From Edolisoma coerulescens (lineage: Eukaryota; Chordata; Aves; Passeriformes; Campephagidae), in the NCBI GenBank assembly GCA_013397115.1, contig VWZW01004142.1, positions 1,608,464-1,672,463 of the forward strand: DNA of 64,000 nucleotides, given 5' to 3'. Positions 37,081 through 50,600 of this stretch are shown here, in pieces. A program made the translations under genes and the position numbers. The notes under the pieces were generated by a model that was not told where the DNA came from, ran no database searches, and saw only the letters and a program-made list of their open reading frames with translations. Each line of letters starts with the position of its first letter. Position 1 is the stretch's first letter.

Positions 37081-37200
37081 CATCGTAACTGAGAGCGATC
37101 GTTTTTTGCTTTTACCCTCTATCTGGTAGGTCGTAATTAGCTAATAATTTTCAAGATTTCTGTAATTGATTATGCCATTTAAGTCTGCACAGCTATTTGC
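37081..37200. promoter_or_regulatory. Candidate homeodomain-rich noncoding element
   Basis: TAATTAG (37134-37140) is followed by CTAATAAT, and TAATTGATTA (37163-37172) is a paired-class dimer site (TAAT-N2-ATTA). A GCGATCG palindrome-like site lies near 37096. The stretch is free of repeats. Function is inferred only. Confidence 0.28.
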
Positions 37201-40200
37201 TAAGAAAAACTCCTTGTCAGCACTTCTGCCTTTGTAATAAGATCTTGAAACACCTATTTTTTTAGATCATTACTACTTCTAGATGTCAGATATGTGATGT
37301 CAAAGTATTTGTGAAGACAGTAGAAAATGACAGGTCTATTACTGTGTTTAACTGCTAGCTCTTGATAAAAATCTCTGTGTAAGAACTAGATGTGATTGTT
37401 ATTAATGAGTCCTGGCTTTGTTTAATTTGGGGAATAAGCCGCATTAATATTTAGGTATTATTTTGAAAATCGATTAAGAAAACACCTGGGTTTAGTTACA
37501 ATATGCTACCTTCAAATTTTTGAATTGCAGCAGGGTTTCCACTAGTGTTACTCTCTGTATTTACTGGAAACATTTTTCTTGAGAGCTAGATGCTTTCTGA
37601 TCAAAATAACTTAGATCATTGGACTGTACCAAGGATTTAATCAGTGTAGTAATTATTTTCAAAATCTCATTGCAAAGTTGCAAGGCTTTTGGTGTACTTC
37701 GTGTTTATTTCTGCATATCAGAAATTATTTTTGTAATAGCAAGGTAAATCATCATGTTTTATTTTATATCTGATAAATTAATATTAAAAAAGTTTAAAAG
37801 AAAAAAAATCCTTACCCACTCCATCATTCTTTGCAAACTGAATATTATTTTTATGGATCAGTGTAGTGAGGTTTGCAAACAGCTTCAGGATAGCAAATGC
37901 TGATTTCTTACCTGTGTGTCCGTAACATTTATTTTTTGATCAAGACTGTAGAAGGTCTGTAGGTGATTGATGAGTCTTATTTATGTATGAACTGATATGA
38001 AACTGACTTACAAAGTCGCTTATTTCTTCTGTGTTGTATCCCGTTCAGATGTTTCTCGGGTTTATTGCATGCTGTACCTTAGCTTTTGAAGTGTGAGGAT
38101 GGTGTCTATATCTAGAAACAGGCAATGGATGTATTTGCAAGCAGGTTTTGACACTACATAGGCAATAAAAATAATAATAAAAAGCTATATTCTTATCATG
38201 CAGGTTTTTCTGACTGCATCTTTCTTAATCTGTTATCTGTTAAAGTTTCATTTTAAAAGTGTTTAAAATGTGGCAAGCACCAACTTCAGAGAATTTATTA
38301 AGTATTTCAAATGTGATTTTAAAAACATCATGCTACCATCACAAATATATTCTTATCTTGAAATCTAAAATAGGCATGTGTAATTTAAACTATCACTACA
38401 GAGAGCAGACAAATCTATTTTAAGATACTATGGTTTGACTATTATTTCTCTCCATATCACCGGAGAAAAGGTTTTTTCTTTAGATTTTTAAAGACTGTTT
38501 CATTATTGCTTTTTGTATTGTTAGGTAGCTTTGTGGATCAGTAACAGGATTTTTCAAAACCATCGGGTTTTGAAAAAAAGCATGGGTTGTGTCTAGTGTC
38601 TGCGGCATTCGTGCTGCTTATTTTTATGTGGAACACTGAAAGAATGCTGTATTAACAACAACAAAAAATAAGCCCCAAAAAACAAAAACCTAAACCAAAC
38701 CCCAGCTCTGGAGTTATGTATTTCAGCCTCCTGAAAGATTTTGTGAAAATTCAATGCCCTAAATATACACTGTATATTTGTACATGAAACACATATCTTT
38801 GATCTGCAGTTTTCTGAGAAACATAGCTGGTTAGTGGCTTAGTCTTCTAAAATGTGGCATTTAGCTGTTTGAAAAAACCCATTTCCAAACGTTATGAAAT
38901 TAATTTTGGCTGGATGATTTTTTTTTTTTCCCAGAAATCCATGATCACAGCGGTAAAACTTGCTTGTTTTCTACTGAGATTTTTATCATGGGTCAATGAC
39001 TCCATGTCAGCTTAAGGCCATTGACTCTTGCTTAGGTAGCAGACTTGGGACAAGGAGTTACTGCATGCCAGCTTTTTTGGGTAATACTGCCTTGGACAGG
39101 GCCTAGGCCTTGCACAATGGGGAGATGAGTCCAGTAGTTATTTACATTTGAATGACTTCGTAGAGGCGGGGAGGATGGTATCTGCTTTCTGACTGGTATG
39201 CAGCATTATTTCTACATCATTCTGCAAACAAAATCCTCTTGCATTTCTCACGTGGGACTCGGGACACTACTGTGAAGCCCTTTGCCGGGGTGATGCTTTA
39301 GCCGTGGCAGAATCGTTGTGCTTAAGGTGCCAGCTGGCTTTGCAGCCTGGTGTCAGGGTTGGCGAGGGGGAGCCGGGGGCCTCCAGGGAGAGAGTCAAGG
39401 GAAGCAGCCCTGCTTCCAGTCCTTGTCCAGCTGCTGGCGTGGCACTGCACACGCTGCGGCTGTAACGAGAGTCTCAGCAAGTCTGCAAAGGTTTGGCTTC
39501 CTGCTGTCACTCATCTGGTGTGACACAATGAAGGCATTCGGGCTGAGGAGGAGACTGGCATGGGAGCTGTACAGTGTTCATTTTAAAATTATTTTTCTCC
39601 AGGATCTTTAGACCTGTCTCACAGCAAAAATGTAAAGCTACAGTCAGAGAACCGAGATGAAGTCAGCAAAATACTGGTTTTGTTGATCTTGCCAGTTTGT
39701 TAATGTTCAGACTAGGCTCTAATATGACCTTCAAGCTGCTTTCTTCCTGCCTCTGCTGCACTGTGCTGCCAATGAGGACAGAAGGAGTACCTGTCACTCC
39801 TCCCAGGGTAGCCTGGACTCCGATTCTTGTCCAGCTACGTCCTTTTACCTGGACTGCTGTCCATTCTATGCCCATTTATAGATCCTGGGACACTCCCTTG
39901 TCATCTCACAGTGTGACCGAAACCTTTTCCCACCAGATGGATCTGGTGGAGGAGTTGTTTTTGCAGCTATCCTATCCCATTTGCCTTGACCTAAAAAGCA
40001 CTGAAACTGAAAAGCCTGGTTTGGAAGACTGTTATGCCAAGCTACAGGCTCCTTGCTCAGGCAGGTTCTCTTCTATTAAAGGCAGCTGGGTGGAGCATTA
40101 GTAGGTTTGCAGGTTACCGTCATTTGTCATCTGAGGTGACCTAAATCAACTGAGTGATCCACCTAACTGGGACAAACACCCACACAGTTCCCTCCTCCTG

Positions 40201-40989
40201 CAGCATCTTTTGATGCCCTCATTCCAGCATAGATTACAAATACCTCTCTTAAGATCATGTTCATTGCTTTATTCAACCCACGCATTAACCAGAATCCTTA
40301 TGGATTCTTGTGGATCACCTGTTAAGTTGGTTGACTTGGGGCAGAGAGGTGGGTTAGGAATTAGACAGCATCCAGGTGTATTTAAAGCAGAAGTAATGCC
40401 CTGGGGATGTAAAAGAGAATTGTGGGAATATATTGTAGGAGTTCCAAAATGTCAGCTCAGCTGTTCTCACTTCTACCGTGTCCTCACTCTAAAGTGATTA
40501 GCTCAGGACTTTTCTGATATAATACCTAAGTTTCAGCCTCTGCATCTAGCCACAGAGGTGAGTATGGATTTAAAGGATGTGTCAGCATGAGCACAGGGAC
40601 GTGTTTGCTGACCATCAGGTTATCTGGGCCTGAGTCAGAAGCTAGGGCAGGACTGAAGCCAAATCGTACTCTCAGTTGGTTCTTGGTCATGTTAGTGACT
40701 TTTGAGAAAAAAAGCAGATGTGGTTTTGCATGTTTCCAGGGCTAAGGGGAAAAAAATTATTTCATTTACAGCCCTTTACTGTTCATTCCAAGCAATCTCT
40801 TTCTCTTTTTAGCACATCTGATCAAAGAAACAATGAACCCTTTCGGTTTTTTTTCTCCCCCCAATGAGAGTTGTTTGTTTCTTCCAGCAATGCCAAGGGA
40901 CTTTGACTCATCCAGGACATTCAAAACTGACCCCTGGGTTTGTAGGCAGTGTGATTTTATTGTCCTTACTGTTCCTATTGTTTCAACAG

Positions 40990-41115
40990 GTTCCCACAGC
41001 CAGTGTCACCATAGAAGGAGCGTCTGCCCTCAACCGTGTCCGCTGGGCCCAGGCTGGGAAGGAGGTAGCAGTTGGTGATTCAGAAGGCCGCATATGGGTC
41101 TATGATGTTGGAGAG
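40990..41115 (+). CDS. DYNC1I1: DYNC1I1 coding exon 16 (last full WD40 blade segment)
   Basis: The exon encodes 42 residues, VPTASVTIEGASALNRVRW... to ...GDSEGRIWVYDVGE, phase 0 at both ends. The pattern ALNRVRWAQAGKEVAVGDSEGRIWVYD is a WD-repeat with the end WVYD. The acceptor is a good pyrimidine tract ending TTTCAACAG (40981-40989) and the donor is GTATCT at 41116. A G/T-rich stretch (about 41140-41192) follows the donor. Because exon 14 ends and this exon begins in phase 0, direct joining would stay in frame but would delete most of one propeller blade. Confidence 0.96.
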
Positions 41116-44100
41116 GTATCTTCTTTTGGGATTCTTCTGTGGTTTGTTTGTTTTGTTGGGTTTTTTTTGTTTTGGTTTGGTTTGTTTTTAAGCTCGACTC
41201 TGGAGACTGCCACATCTAAGTTTAGAAAGGAATCTGTCTTATTCTTTCAGTGGAGTCCTCATTGAATTTGGGTTGCTAACAGTGTGTTAGTCGTAAAGCT
41301 ACTTTGCAAAAGAGTTAACTTGTTAAAGTCTCATGAGAGAAGTGTCTTTTGAAAGTTTCCAGTGTTTTTCAAACTGTCTTTTTATAATGGTTCTGTGGAT
41401 ACAGTTGGAAAAATTTAAAAGAACATAAAGAGGAAAAAATTGAGGTGCAAAATGAGGCAGTGCTGTTCTAAAGCTGGTCCTAAAGGGTTCACCTTTTATA
41501 CTTCAGTATCTCTCATTTCATGACTGGCTTATTGCTGTAAATTTTTGTCAGCATGACATGTACAGTATGCATCTGTTCTTTTGATACTGCTTCATGTGTC
41601 TGAATACATACAAAAGTACTAACAGGAGGAAATGAGAGGTGGCATTTTGAAGGATGGTAGGTGCATGCGTGATAGACTATAGCAGGATGCATATTCTGTG
41701 TCTAAGGCTGCTCTCAATTCACCCTGCTACATCTTATAACAAGCATCTAAACTGCAGTGTGTTTGGCAGTGATGAATCTAACTCTTTGTTGATGAATGCA
41801 GTATAAAGTGTTCCATCGGCATTACAATCCCTTGGAACAGTTAAGGGTGAATCTCTGAGCAATCAGCCTTTATGTAGAGAATTTGTTTTCCATCATTATC
41901 TGTGATAGGATACTGAGATACCCATCTCTACACGGTAGGGAAACATTATAGAATGCATACAGAATTATCTGTAACTCTCATAAAGTGATTTTATGGCCCA
42001 TAGCAAAATTGCTTGTGCATGACTCATATTTTTGGATTTCATTCACTTGTGCAGGAGTTGCCTTTCCTCACAAATGTTTGCTGAAACTTCTTACCATATT
42101 GTTAGCATAATCTCTAAATTGTCTAAGGTTACTGTGCTCAGATTTCCACTGTGACACTGGCAGGTCAGCTGTTTTTATTTATTTTTCATTTTTGCATGAC
42201 TGTTCTGTCTTTCAAGTGATACAACAGGCTGTGGAAATGTCTTTGATGACAGCACCATCTGATCTTGTCTGGAAATCTAGACGGGCTGTAGAAATGTCTC
42301 TTTTTGCATATCATACACCAAATCATGCATAGGACTGTTTACTCCTGCAAGCTCACCCAGACAAAAATAGTGTTCTATGCAGAAGTAGCAATATTGAAGT
42401 TTTTGACCTTTCCTCTGTATAATAAGACATCATCTTGCAAAATGAGTCACAGTGATACAGTCAAATAAAAAAAAGAAAGACAGGCTTCTGTTACTTGAAA
42501 AAGAAAACAGAGTCGTTCAGCAGTATGGATTTGTGTGAGTCCAGTTCAGTGTTACATAAGGGGTTCTGCTTCAGGGATGTTGTGTGCCCTGCCCGTGCAG
42601 AGCCTCAGTGTCTCCAGCTCAGCTCCATACGTGCCTAAGTGAACCGGCGGGTGTCCATCCACATGGCTACTTACACACCACTGCCACCCCTCCTCCTCTT
42701 CGGTAATGAATGAAGGACCTCATTAATTTGTTGCCTGGTTCATCCCAGCAGTATCAGTCTCTGCAGTAATTCCTGTATGAAATTTAGAAGAGGTCATCTG
42801 GGCTGCAACACCGCTGGGGCTGCTGTGTTGTTAATGCCTTTTTCTGGTTTTAAAGCGAAGGATGCTCATATATTCTCTAGCCCAACTGTTCTCACTATAA
42901 AGCCTCAAGTGAGATGCAGAAATACTTTGCAGATCAAGAGCTTGGAACCAAGGGCATGGAGAGTGAGCAGCAGCCTCTTCGCTCATTAACCCTGTGGGCC
43001 AGTCTGTAAAGAGCTCTTTGATGAGGGATTCCGTCCTTAGCTGTCCTCAGGCGTGACGCAGGAGGATTCACAGTGCACATGCACTTTTGGAAGTGTCTGG
43101 TATAGAAATATGGCAGCCTTCAAGGATTTTGCTTTACTTCTCTGTGCAGGTACTGGCCACTTTTTTGGTTTAGCTGGGGTCCTCCTTTGACTGTCGTTTT
43201 TGTAGGGGTTTGATTCTGGGATCTGATGGGGTTGGTCTGACAGCTTAAAAGGGGGAGTTCTTCTCCTGCCAGCCACCTCTAGCCGCATCCCTCGCTGCCC
43301 AGTTTTTGTGCAGGTAGCAGTGCTTGTCATCACTTGCATTGTGCAGAGGGAGATAGATCAGTAGAGAAGCATTTATTTATTTATTTGTTTCCTTTGGGCT
43401 GTTTTTCTCCATGAACTGACTCACGTGGGAGTAGATGAGTGAGCATGTGGCTGGGATCGAGGGGTTGGGAGCTGGACTGTACAGTACCCAGCAGCAGCTA
43501 ACTTTCCTATCTGACCCAGCAGTGTTGCAAATCCTGACACTGAGCTGTGGCAGTTGACCTTTCAGCAACAGCACTCTTGTCTCCTACAACATCAGCTTCT
43601 GAAAAGGCCTCATCACTGGAAGAACTCATCTCTGCTTGGCTGATAACTCTGTAGCATCCACTTGTTTGAAGGTGCATCTCCCTGATTTGGGAAGATGGTT
43701 GTGATTACTTGCATTAGAAAGTCAGCAGGCCACTTTACAAAGACCCTAAATACACTTACCCAAACCATTAATGCTCCACTTACACTGCACCCTTTTAAAA
43801 ACCTTTGTTTTCTTGTGACTGTTCCAAATGTCAGGTTAGATCAGCTGTAAACTCATAAAGCATTAGTTCCATCAGAAGAAAAAAATACTATATTTGTATT
43901 TTAATACACTATGGTATCTTTGAATTTTACCTTACTAGGTAAAAATTTTTTCTTACCTGTTTCTTAGACAGCATTGACTCTGTGAATTTTAATCAGAGCA
44001 GAAAACATCAGGCTATCAACCGTTAAGGAAAAAATTAAGTGGCAGGAATTTTTACTTTGATAGATTCATCATGGTTTTAAGGAACCATCCTAGAGAGCAG

Positions 44101-45095
44101 TAAAGTTTACTGCTGCTATTAACCCATATGGTATAAAGAGAAAACATATGACCTAAGCAAAAAACATAAGACATAAGGCCTAACCTTGCATCCTTTGTGA
44201 AGGTAAGGAGTGTGGGATCAGGGCTGTTTTCACTTGTGTAAGAATTTAGGATTTGGCCCATGTTGATATGTTATCCAGTCATGGTCTTTATGACACAAGA
44301 AATGTCAGACACATGAAGAACATGGCAGGGTCCATGACCAGGGAGTTAAAAATAATGGTGACACTTTCAGTTAGGCTATATAGTGTTATCTCCTTTGACT
44401 ATGTACTTTTAGTTGTTTGATTTTGGCATCGCATCTGAAAATAACTGAACACATTTATTTTCACAGTGAGGGGTCTATTTTCTCCTCTATGCGTGTGCTT
44501 TATGCCCATTAGCATTAATGGGAGTAACACACACACTTCCAGCGGAGAGGAGACTTAAACGGTCCATATAGATGTACTCTTGTGGATCAGTAAGCACCGA
44601 TATAAAGAATGTGAATTATAAAATGAAATAAAAACCCAAACGTGCAAAAATCTTTGCAGATTATCTTTAAGATGGGAAAAATCTTTAAGATGGGATCTTA
44701 AACCTATATAACTTAACTAGTATATATAACCAATTATTGTAAATACACTTTAGTCTCTGTAAGATCTAAATATTCAAACTTTCGCTGGCATAGTAGTTGT
44801 GATATTATTATTGTGATAGTTTGTGTAATATATTTTAGCTTCTGTGGGCTTATGGCTTATTTACTGGGCAGCAAGTTTTCTGTATGGTAGAAGTTGATTT
44901 TAACAGAACATGAACCACTGCCTATAGATTTATTCACATGTTCAGATGATTGATAGTTAGACCTAACTGCATGTCTGCTCTGCAGATATATTTTCTAGAA
45001 AGCTTGCTCCCATTGTGCACGCTTCAGTGATGCTACACAGTGCCTGCTGTCATAAATATTCCCTAACAACCATGTTTGTTGCTTACCTGGCTTAT

Positions 45096-45219
45096 TGCAA
45101 ATGCTCTTTGCACCTTTGGTTGTAAAAGAAGCAGCTTCTCATCCACCTTCTATTATTTATTTTTCTTTTTTTTTTCTGGTTTATCTCTTCCAGGTCATAT
45201 TCTTGCTTGCACTGTGAGT
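45096..45219. repeat. Local duplication, copy 1
   Basis: The segment starting TGCAAATGCTCTTTGCACCT and ending GCTTGCACTGTGAGT recurs about 2.46 kb downstream. By eye roughly 90 percent of positions match, with one single-base length difference. Similarity stops sharply at both ends. It contains the 13-bp palindrome AGAAGCAGCTTCT and a pyrimidine tract ending in CTCTTCCAG. It may be a local duplication or two copies of an unnamed dispersed repeat. Confidence 0.85.
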
Positions 45220-47560
45220 ACATAGATAGAAACTGTAAGTCAATGACTCATTATTTGATTCTAATAAAATATAAAGTAAGTTTGCAGCATAGGATCACAG
45301 GATTTGAAACTGTAATCAAAAGGAACGTAATGCAGTACATTATTTTGTTAAAGTGGTTACAGGACAAACTATGGCATCTGTTTGGTGGTCTTTCAGACGG
45401 TTGGTTCCAGTCATGCTTTTAAAAGGCAGCTAGTATGACAGGTGGGGACTGGAGAGAAGTAAGAAAAGGTCCTTCTTGAGACCATCCAGGAAGGCTGGCT
45501 CTGCCAACAAAGCAGTTACCTGGGATGCTTTGTACAGTTACTACCTCTGTCCTCGTTTCCATGCAGTGAAATCAGAATCATATGGGTGTTTATGTGACTT
45601 TGTTAGGTTTCAGAGTTAATACTGCCTTAAGCCTTTTTAGGGCTGCTGTGTTAGGTTGTTTGTGTACTTCCCCATTTGCTCCATGATAGGTGTTAATCCC
45701 ATATCTCATTTTCAAGTACATGACCAGGGAGGGAGGAGCTGGTAACTGCCCGGAAGTATGTGGATGAAGTGTACAGTAAGGATATCCCGCTGGTGCCTAT
45801 AAAATAATTTCCTTTGATTCCAGCAGCCTTTAACAGCTGCCCTGAGATTCTTAGGGTTCTAGACAGAAGGAAATGTATATTTGTGACCAGCTCTCACATT
45901 TCAGCACGACTATTGGGTCACTTGTTTTTCTAGCTTAGAGTGGGGAAGGATTTGTACTTTGTACTCCTGTCTTGTGATCTCTGTGTTTCACTGTAGATTT
46001 TGTGCAGAAAACACAAATCCAGCATGTCTTTCATGCTGTTAAAACCTGCTGTAGCCCAGAGAGAGAAATATGAAGCTAGGTTTTGTGTCATGTAGTTATC
46101 CAGGTAGATTTTCCAGTAGGTAGGTTTGCTTTTGCTATGATAAAGCTTCTGTAGAGCATATATTGAGTTGGGAAATGTTTTTGCCACAAGAGCAGAGTTG
46201 AGACTCGCCGTAAAAGATTTTATTTTAAAATCTGTGTTGAGTTACAAGTATTCTTGGAACACAGATAAATGGCTCACGCATATATCGTGGAGGCAGATTT
46301 GAGCAATAATAAGGGGTTGTGCTTACAACCAAGTTTTATTCAAAAACATTCAAAGATTAAGTAAGACACAGTAGTTACAACAACATGCACAATCCAGGCA
46401 TAAAGGATAATTAAATTTCACCATTGATATTTCTGCTAGGGAGGTTGGAACCCTGGCCTCAGAGAATTTTAGAAACATGTTTTAACAAAGCAGAACCTTT
46501 TAAGAGTTGTTGGAAAATGCAAAGAACTAAGGTTTTGATTTGCTTCCTCTTTTTTCCCAGTTTTATAATGTTCAGTCTTGAAAGACTTTTAAAACTGGAA
46601 GCATTTAGAGATGACAAAAAAAAATACCAGGAACTTCGGGTTTTTACTTGAATAATATCTGAAATATTGAGCAGAACAAGCTCCTCGTCCCTCATCATTT
46701 CAATTTTGACTGATATAGTCAGTATTCACAAAGGGATTTTTGAAGTAGGTTAAATAAGAACTCCCTAATGAAAAAAACGCACTAGTTTGAAATCAGTCAA
46801 TTTAATTACTGTGTTTTATGAAGGCCATTACCCATTGCTGATTACTAGGGTGATAAAATCTTTAAGCTTTGGTAGCCTCCATAGGGGGTGAGCTGATCTA
46901 AGTAGAGCAAAGTCCAGTCATTATCACCCTAAATACTTGTGTTTCTCATTACAATATTCATTACTTTAGGTTACTGTGAACGCTTTGAGGTCTTTATGCA
47001 AGCACTGGTTTATTCTTCTGTAGAAAAAAAATGTTATGTCGATAAGTTAAAACCAAGTGTTTTTATACTTCTACAGTTTAAAAGGAGGCTTAGCTACATC
47101 CATACATAGAAATGCATAAATTCATGAAATTTATACCTCTGAGCATAAATTTCCTTATACATACCCATTGATGGCTGTTTGCATGTCAGTGAGGTTGTAT
47201 TAGTGTGATAAGAAATGGAAAGGGATACGAGTTACCTTGTTCTTTCAGTCTGTTTGGGTACTTAAAGAAGCTGGAATGGAGGCTTGTGTTCCTAATAACA
47301 ATCTTTATTAGGGAAGTACTTTTCAAGAGGGAAAACTGAGCCGTGAATCTAATTAATCTGAGTTACCTAAGGCTGGTTGCTGAGGATTGGAGCTCTTTAT
47401 CTCCAGTGCCAGCCTGGGGCCTTGCACTTCCCTTTCTCTGCCACCTCTTGCATATCATGTGGCATCACTGGCTCTCTGCCCTTCTCAGTCTCCCTCATCA
47501 TGGGCTTCAGACTTACAAAGCAGCTTCATAAAACTGATGTTGTTTAAAAGATCAAAACTT

Positions 47561-47683
47561 TGCAAATGCTCTTTGCACCTGTGGTTGTGAAAGAAGCAGC
47601 TTCTCATCCACCGTCTATTATTTCTTTTTCCTTTTTTTTCCCCATTTATCTCTTCCAGGTCATATCCTGCTTGCACTGTGAGT
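47561..47683. repeat. Local duplication, copy 2
   Basis: This is the second copy of the segment at 45.10 kb, in the same orientation. It shares AGAAGCAGCTTCTCATCCAC, the pyrimidine tract, TTTATCTCTTCCAGGTCATA and the closing CTTGCACTGTGAGT. Flanking bases are unrelated to those of copy 1. Confidence 0.85.
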
Positions 47684-50600
47684 GCAAAATCACTTAGTCT
47701 TTTGTTTAAAAAACGTTTTATTTAAAAAAAGAACTCTTGAAACATGTCAGGGAGGGATGTGGATCTGGGGAGAAGAGAGTAGCCTGTAGAAAGGGACAGA
47801 AGAACTTGGTGTGATTAAGCCAGGGAAGCATGAGCCTGATGGCAATATAGATGTTTCATGTTCCTGCAGAGATAGGAGTGCTTGGGGCCAGAGGAGGAGA
47901 GCTAGTGGAGCTGAGGACACGCTGCCACCAGCGCATGTGGCTGCAATCTGGCTGTGTATTTGAGTCAAAAATCAGAAGAACATTTTTAACTATCAGAAGG
48001 CTGAAGTCCCAGAGCGGGTAGAGACGATGGGACACGCACCTTCTCAAAGTGGAGCCTGTCAACAGGATTTTGTGCGTGATGCAGAAGTGGGTCACGCCTG
48101 GTGTACAGGGTCGCTCTCCTGCCCATGCCTGGATATTTGCTTGTTCTTGGAAACAACAGTTTCTTCTGTTTCTCTCTCTAGATAAATGGATGTGAAATTC
48201 CATTTTACTACCTGAATGTTACTTGTTAAAATTAAAGGAGGAAGTACAAGATCTTTAATGAAAGTACCTTTTATCTCATTTGTTGATTAGACAGTGAAAT
48301 TAAATGGATATTAGTGAAAACAGACAGAAAGGGTGGGGGTTTTAAATGGTCATCCTAAAAATTCAGCTGATTCTTTATTCTTAGCTTCCACTTGCTTATG
48401 ATGAAATATTTCAGCAGTTCTCCGGAGACAGCTTACTAGCTCCCCAGAGAATTTCGCAGGGTAAAAAGACATGAGTTTACAATATGATACAAGTATCTTT
48501 TAGAAGAATTATTCAACTTCTCGTCATATGAAATAAAAACCTTAAGAAACCCAGTCAACCAAGGAACAAAACGCTGGCCCCAGTCCTTTTTATTCATTTG
48601 CACACTACTTTTAAAGCTGACTTATGTTTCCTCTTCCTTTGCAAAGGCCCAGATCCTCCCCCTGCAGAGAGGATCAGAGGGAACAAGCCACACGTGACAG
48701 GAGTTAATCATGTAGCTTAATGCAGTATTGGAAGGCACTCAGATAACGGAGTGATGAGAGCGGCAGAAGAGAATCTGTAAGAGATCATTCCCTTTCTGCA
48801 CAGTGCAGCCTGCAGGAGGGGGAGAAGGGAGAGCTGTGTGTGGCAGTCTTCCTGCTGGTATTTTCCTGCTGAGCTGGGAAGCACTGTAAAGGGCAAGAGA
48901 AAAAGAGCAAAGGGAAGCCCAGATCGGACATACCAGTCTGTCCACATGGGCACTACTGGGGGCTTCCCTACGAGCTCCTCAGTTACTGCTTCTCCTGAAA
49001 ACTTGTCAAGAGGCTTAGTGGAAAAGATAATCTGTGTCCAGGCTTTCTATGGTAGTTGTAGCTGAGACAGTGGTCTCAGCTTTAGCCGGTCTGCCCCCAT
49101 CCTAACCCTGTCTCGTGGAACACTGTGGGGGAGCACAGCTGTAGTCAGTGCATATTAATAGAGTCACAGAGTATGTATTTTGAATATCTAGTGAGTCTGT
49201 TGGGTGATACTTTCTCTGAAGTTTTTTACCCCCTTTCTGACGAAGTGTTACTGAAAAACGTCCATAGCTTTAAGTAACAGAGAGTATGGAAGAGGAAAAT
49301 TGCCAAATGCAAAATTTAGTTTAAGCTCAGTTTGTGTGCAGCAATTTCCAAATTTCATAGAAATCCATGACTTATCATTGTGGTGTTAAAACACTTCTGA
49401 AACAAGAGCTGCTTTGTATAATTAATTTTTTTCAGGGGGCTTCTGTGGTTTCAACCTGTCACATCCAGTAGCAGTTTTCATTTTGAGAATCCTTAACTAT
49501 GTTTTCAATCTTTATGGTTTGCAAAATGGTCTGTATTTTGAACTTGAAAAAATACTTAATTCGTGACTTGGAAAGTAACAGTTAAACCTAAAATATCAAC
49601 TGAGGATAACTCTGGGCTTTAATACATCCTATTTTGCAGCTAAAATTCTATATTCTGTGTTTAATTTAAATATGAAATGTATACTCCAGTGCCTAAAGTG
49701 ATGGAAGAATCTATGTGTGAAATGAAAAAAAATAAGAAAAACATCAAAATAAAACCCACTGCTGTTTCATGATGGATGAGCTCTTGCAGACAACGGGATA
49801 TGTACAAAATCTCAGAGAAGGCAGCAACTCTCCTGCAAACTAAAATCTTTGAGCAGTTTATAAGCTGCTTATGGTGAGAGTCCATTTGCCAACTGAGAGC
49901 CAGAAAGCTGTGGCAGAAGTCCTTTACAGTTTCTGTCCTGCCAGGTTTCCATGGCATGGACATGGCCAGCTTGGTTTGGATGGGAAGCAAGCTGAGCTGA
50001 ATATGATTTATTTCTTCCCTGAGGCAACAGTCCTTCACACAGCTGAACTTCCAGGGAGGCACCTTTGCCAGCGCAGCCACCCCACAAGCTGAAGCTCTGG
50101 TATTTCAAGTGAGAATGATGGGCTCGTTCTTCCAGTCAATGTAGTTGTCAGTAAAAAAAAAGAATCAGGTATTGGAAAGAACAGGTCGAGTGCGCCTCAC
50201 CTTCTAGTTTAGTTCAATTGGTATTTTTAGGCTTTCTTGTGCACTGATGACAACTGTTAACATAATATGGTAGAGGAGGAATCCTGATCCCTTAGCTCCA
50301 AATGTTAAATGTCCTGAAATGTGTGTAAAAAATTCCAGGACTTTTCAATGACTTTGAGAAATGACAGCTGGAACAGGACTGAGATCCCCATGGGAGGTGA
50401 ATGGCAGGCAGCATGCCTCACTGTTTTTCTCAATCCACATGTAAATTGATGGCATTACAGAAGAAGTGGAATGGCAGGAACTGCAAGAACTTTATTGCTT
50501 GGGGCATCACCTCTGTTGAAGCAAAATTGTGAGCTTTCCTCAAGCATGGCAGATGCTCTTTCTGCTGATTAATTGCATTAAATCTCTTCTGTTTCCAAGG

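Larger units (their letters stand above)
20405..40989 (+). other. Introns 14 and 15 with the intervening exon not visible
   Basis: This 20.6-kb interval should contain exon 15 (about 47 residues, YVYDVMWSP...DLWNLN in the family), but I could not find it in the readable bases. It holds a short minus-strand CR1 end at 30.6 kb, A/T homopolymers (26.46, 36.15 kb), motif-rich patches (23.47, 34.23-34.37 and 37.1-37.2 kb), a CpG-rich island (about 34.0-35.5 kb) and the 437-base N gap. A TGACCTTT nuclear-receptor-like half-site lies at 31835-31842. The remainder is AT-rich sequence with only short meaningless open frames. Confidence 0.75.

Noticed and set aside
38626..38640. ATGTGGAACACTGAA, possible DLWN-like remnant of the missing exon
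   Set aside because: Flanking codons in all frames lack the rest of the blade (no YVYDVMW-type text) and no splice borders fit.
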